Shown here piece by piece: positions 46,476-47,628 of a stretch of DNA of 47,628 bases (position 1 is the first letter of the stretch; each line of letters begins with the position of its first letter). Source of the stretch: a virus; IMG/VR virus record IMGVR_UViG_3300025009_000161, positions 1-47,628 of that record; one strand, 5' to 3'. Under the pieces are notes generated by a model. That model saw only the letters and a list, made by a program, of their open reading frames with translations, was not told the origin of the DNA and searched no databases. The position numbers and the translations under genes are program-made.

Positions 46476-47628
46476 CACGCCGATTAGTTGAGTATTGTGA
46501 TTCCTATCGTCGTAAGTTTTCCCTCAATTCAACAGGTGATACAATTGTTACCTCCACTCTGTGTAACAAGCCCCTCCAAGTTATTACAGAGTGTGATGAA
46601 TTGTTTGACGGAGAAGAAACGGGACGTATTTACCAGATTCTTCAATGTGGACATACACGTTTTGTTGATAAGAGTAAAGCCATTGTCAATTTAGAAAGAA
46701 ATCTCCTCTGGGATAACTTGTTACCTTTTCAAAAGGAATTCGTAGAATTTGCTGAAAAGGCAAACTTAATTTGTATGAACACTTCGGAAATGGGCCTTGG
46801 TAAAACTCCAATGGCTATTTCCACAGTACGTGAGAATGCGGCTGCATTTACAGACAACTTCACGAAGTATTCAATATGGATTGTTCCAGTCGGTGGTATT
46901 TACCAATGGTTAGAAGAAGGAATGTTTTGGTTAGGATTAGATAAACCCACCTCCTTAGAACACATTCAATTACTCCCCCAAGTCATTATCACAAACGGAC
47001 AATTACTCTCACCATTAAGTAAGATTATTATTGTCCCCTGGTCTAAGATTGGGGATAAAAGATTCCTTGAACAAGTAAAGAAACTTGGAGTTGGTTCCCT
47101 AGTTGTAGATGAATGCCATTTCTTTAAGGATGAAAACTCTCAGAGAACCAAAGCATTGATGGAATTAAGTAAGCTTGCTGGTCCTAAAGCCCCTAAATTA
47201 TTTCTCAGTGGAACACCTATTGAGAATCGTGTAATGGAGCTCAAAGTCGCATTGAATCAAATGGACCCCAATTTCTTTTATTCGTGGACTGTATTGGATC
47301 GAATGTGCTTGCACTATAACAATAAGGCACTTGGCATTAGTCCACATTGGAGAGATAGATTCTTTCAACAAGTGGGAAAGTATTGGTTTGCTAAAAAGAA
47401 AGCCGAAGTTAACATACCTCTCCCCTTAATTGAATACCATACAGCTTGGGATTCCCCATTCAATTTTGAGGTTAATAGAGAACTCATCAGTATGTACAAT
47501 ACTACATTAGATGAATTACAAGAAGTTCTCAGTGGTGCTAGAGTTGATTCCTCCTCCATTATTGGCCTAATGCAACAGTTGCGCCATCATACAGGTAGAA
47601 TGAAAGTAATGTCTGCTGCAACATGGGT
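46472..47628 (+). CDS. SNF2-family DNA helicase, N-terminal part (gene crosses the contig ends)
   Basis: The 5' part of the helicase, open to the last base of the contig; the rest is at 1-715 (564 aa in all after joining). Visible motifs: Q motif-like LPFQKEFVEF, Walker A SEMGLGKT (about residues 104-111), motif II VVDECHF with D and E near 212-213 (DECH rather than DEAH or DEGH), and motif III LFLSGTPIEN near 243-252. The N-terminal 100 residues carry scattered cysteines (C9, C31, C41, C59 with H61), possibly a metal site. Start in an ATGA overlap with the 49-aa gene. Double-strand DNA translocase; biological role unknown. Confidence 0.9.
   Translation, partial: MTRRLVEYCDSYRRKFSLNSTGDTIVTSTLCNKPLQVITECDELFDGEETGRIYQILQCGHTRFVDKSKAIVNLERNLLWDNLLPFQKEFVEFAEKANLICMNTSEMGLGKTPMAISTVRENAAAFTDNFTKYSIWIVPVGGIYQWLEEGMFWLGLDKPTSLEHIQLLPQVIITNGQLLSPLSKIIIVPWSKIGDKRFLEQVKKLGVGSLVVDECHFFKDENSQRTKALMELSKLAGPKAPKLFLSGTPIENRVMELKVALNQMDPNFFYSWTVLDRMCLHYNNKALGISPHWRDRFFQQVGKYWFAKKKAEVNIPLPLIEYHTAWDSPFNFEVNRELISMYNTTLDELQEVLSGARVDSSSIIGLMQQLRHHTGRMKVMSAATW
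47452..47628. repeat. Right copy of the 177-bp terminal overlap
   Basis: Equivalent to bases 1-177 with two differences (C47551 and G47578). It keeps the helicase frame open across the join, which shows the overlap is a continuation, not a chance repeat. Genome unit length after removing it: about 47,451 bp. Confidence 0.9.

Noticed and set aside
1-47628. Temperate lifestyle
   Set aside because: No integrase, excisionase, CI/Cro-like pair or att core could be recognised in the whole contig.

Overview
The window is essentially one complete, compact genome of a tailed bacteriophage, most likely with podovirus-like architecture. Bases 1-177 repeat at 47452-47628 with two transitions (T100/C47551 and A127/G47578). 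The contig therefore closes into a circle, or comes from terminally redundant or permuted DNA, with a unit of about 47,451 bp. The cut falls inside a SNF2-type helicase gene. The DNA is AT-rich and genes are densely packed, with ATGA or TAATG stop/start overlaps almost everywhere. I see no integrase, CI-like repressor, phage RNA polymerase or recognisable endolysin. The host cannot be named from the sequence. A bacterial host is implied by the sigma70-like promoters, Shine-Dalgarno sites, signal peptides and a tRNA-Leu.

Layout. (1) Plus strand, 44856 to the end and then 1-15002: the early and replication arm, starting from a TTGACA-N17-TAGACT promoter at 44771. It encodes a SNF2-like helicase, a Cas4/RecB-like nuclease with a four-cysteine cluster, a Sak4-like RecA-fold ATPase, a DUF669-like single-strand-binding protein preceded by a 50-aa acidic mini-protein, a family A DNA polymerase with an N-terminal uracil-DNA-glycosylase-like domain, a DUF3987-type helicase, a zinc-finger/dNTP-pyrophosphohydrolase fusion, tRNA-Leu(UAA), and many 30-120-aa proteins, a large share with cysteine-pair zinc motifs. 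(2) Minus strand, 42795 down to 15004: one late operon from a TTGACA-N17-TACACT promoter at 42866. In transcription order it holds small membrane and coiled-coil proteins, a possible small terminase, surface-type proteins (FN3, lectin-like), large terminase, portal, a sigma-factor region-2 protein, a secreted protein, scaffold, major capsid, decoration protein, a glycosyltransferase/methyltransferase cassette, lectin-like and repeat tail proteins, two connector/adaptor proteins, a 1166-aa tail protein, more lectin-like fibre proteins and three putative ejection proteins. The two arms converge at 15002/15004 with a single base between stop codons. (3) 42796-44855 is the control region. It carries both divergent promoters, a perfect 20-bp inverted repeat, nested ATTAAT palindromes, tandem 11-mers, and interspersed 8-9-bp repeats. 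One stand-alone minus-strand gene (43223-43729) with a different base composition lies within it. This is the best place to look for an origin and for the early/late switch.

Most unusual points: a sigma region-2-only protein lodged behind the portal gene with no ordinary start codon; two glycosyltransferase-methyltransferase pairs (one fused, one split) inside the virion operon; a free-standing SSB-like acidic tail peptide; an FN3 gene whose -1 frame continues into a cysteine-rich extension; a small protein carrying a copy of the SNF2 Walker A motif; and several short GC-rich patches suggesting recombination with a higher-GC relative. Functions come from motif reading only; no database search was run.
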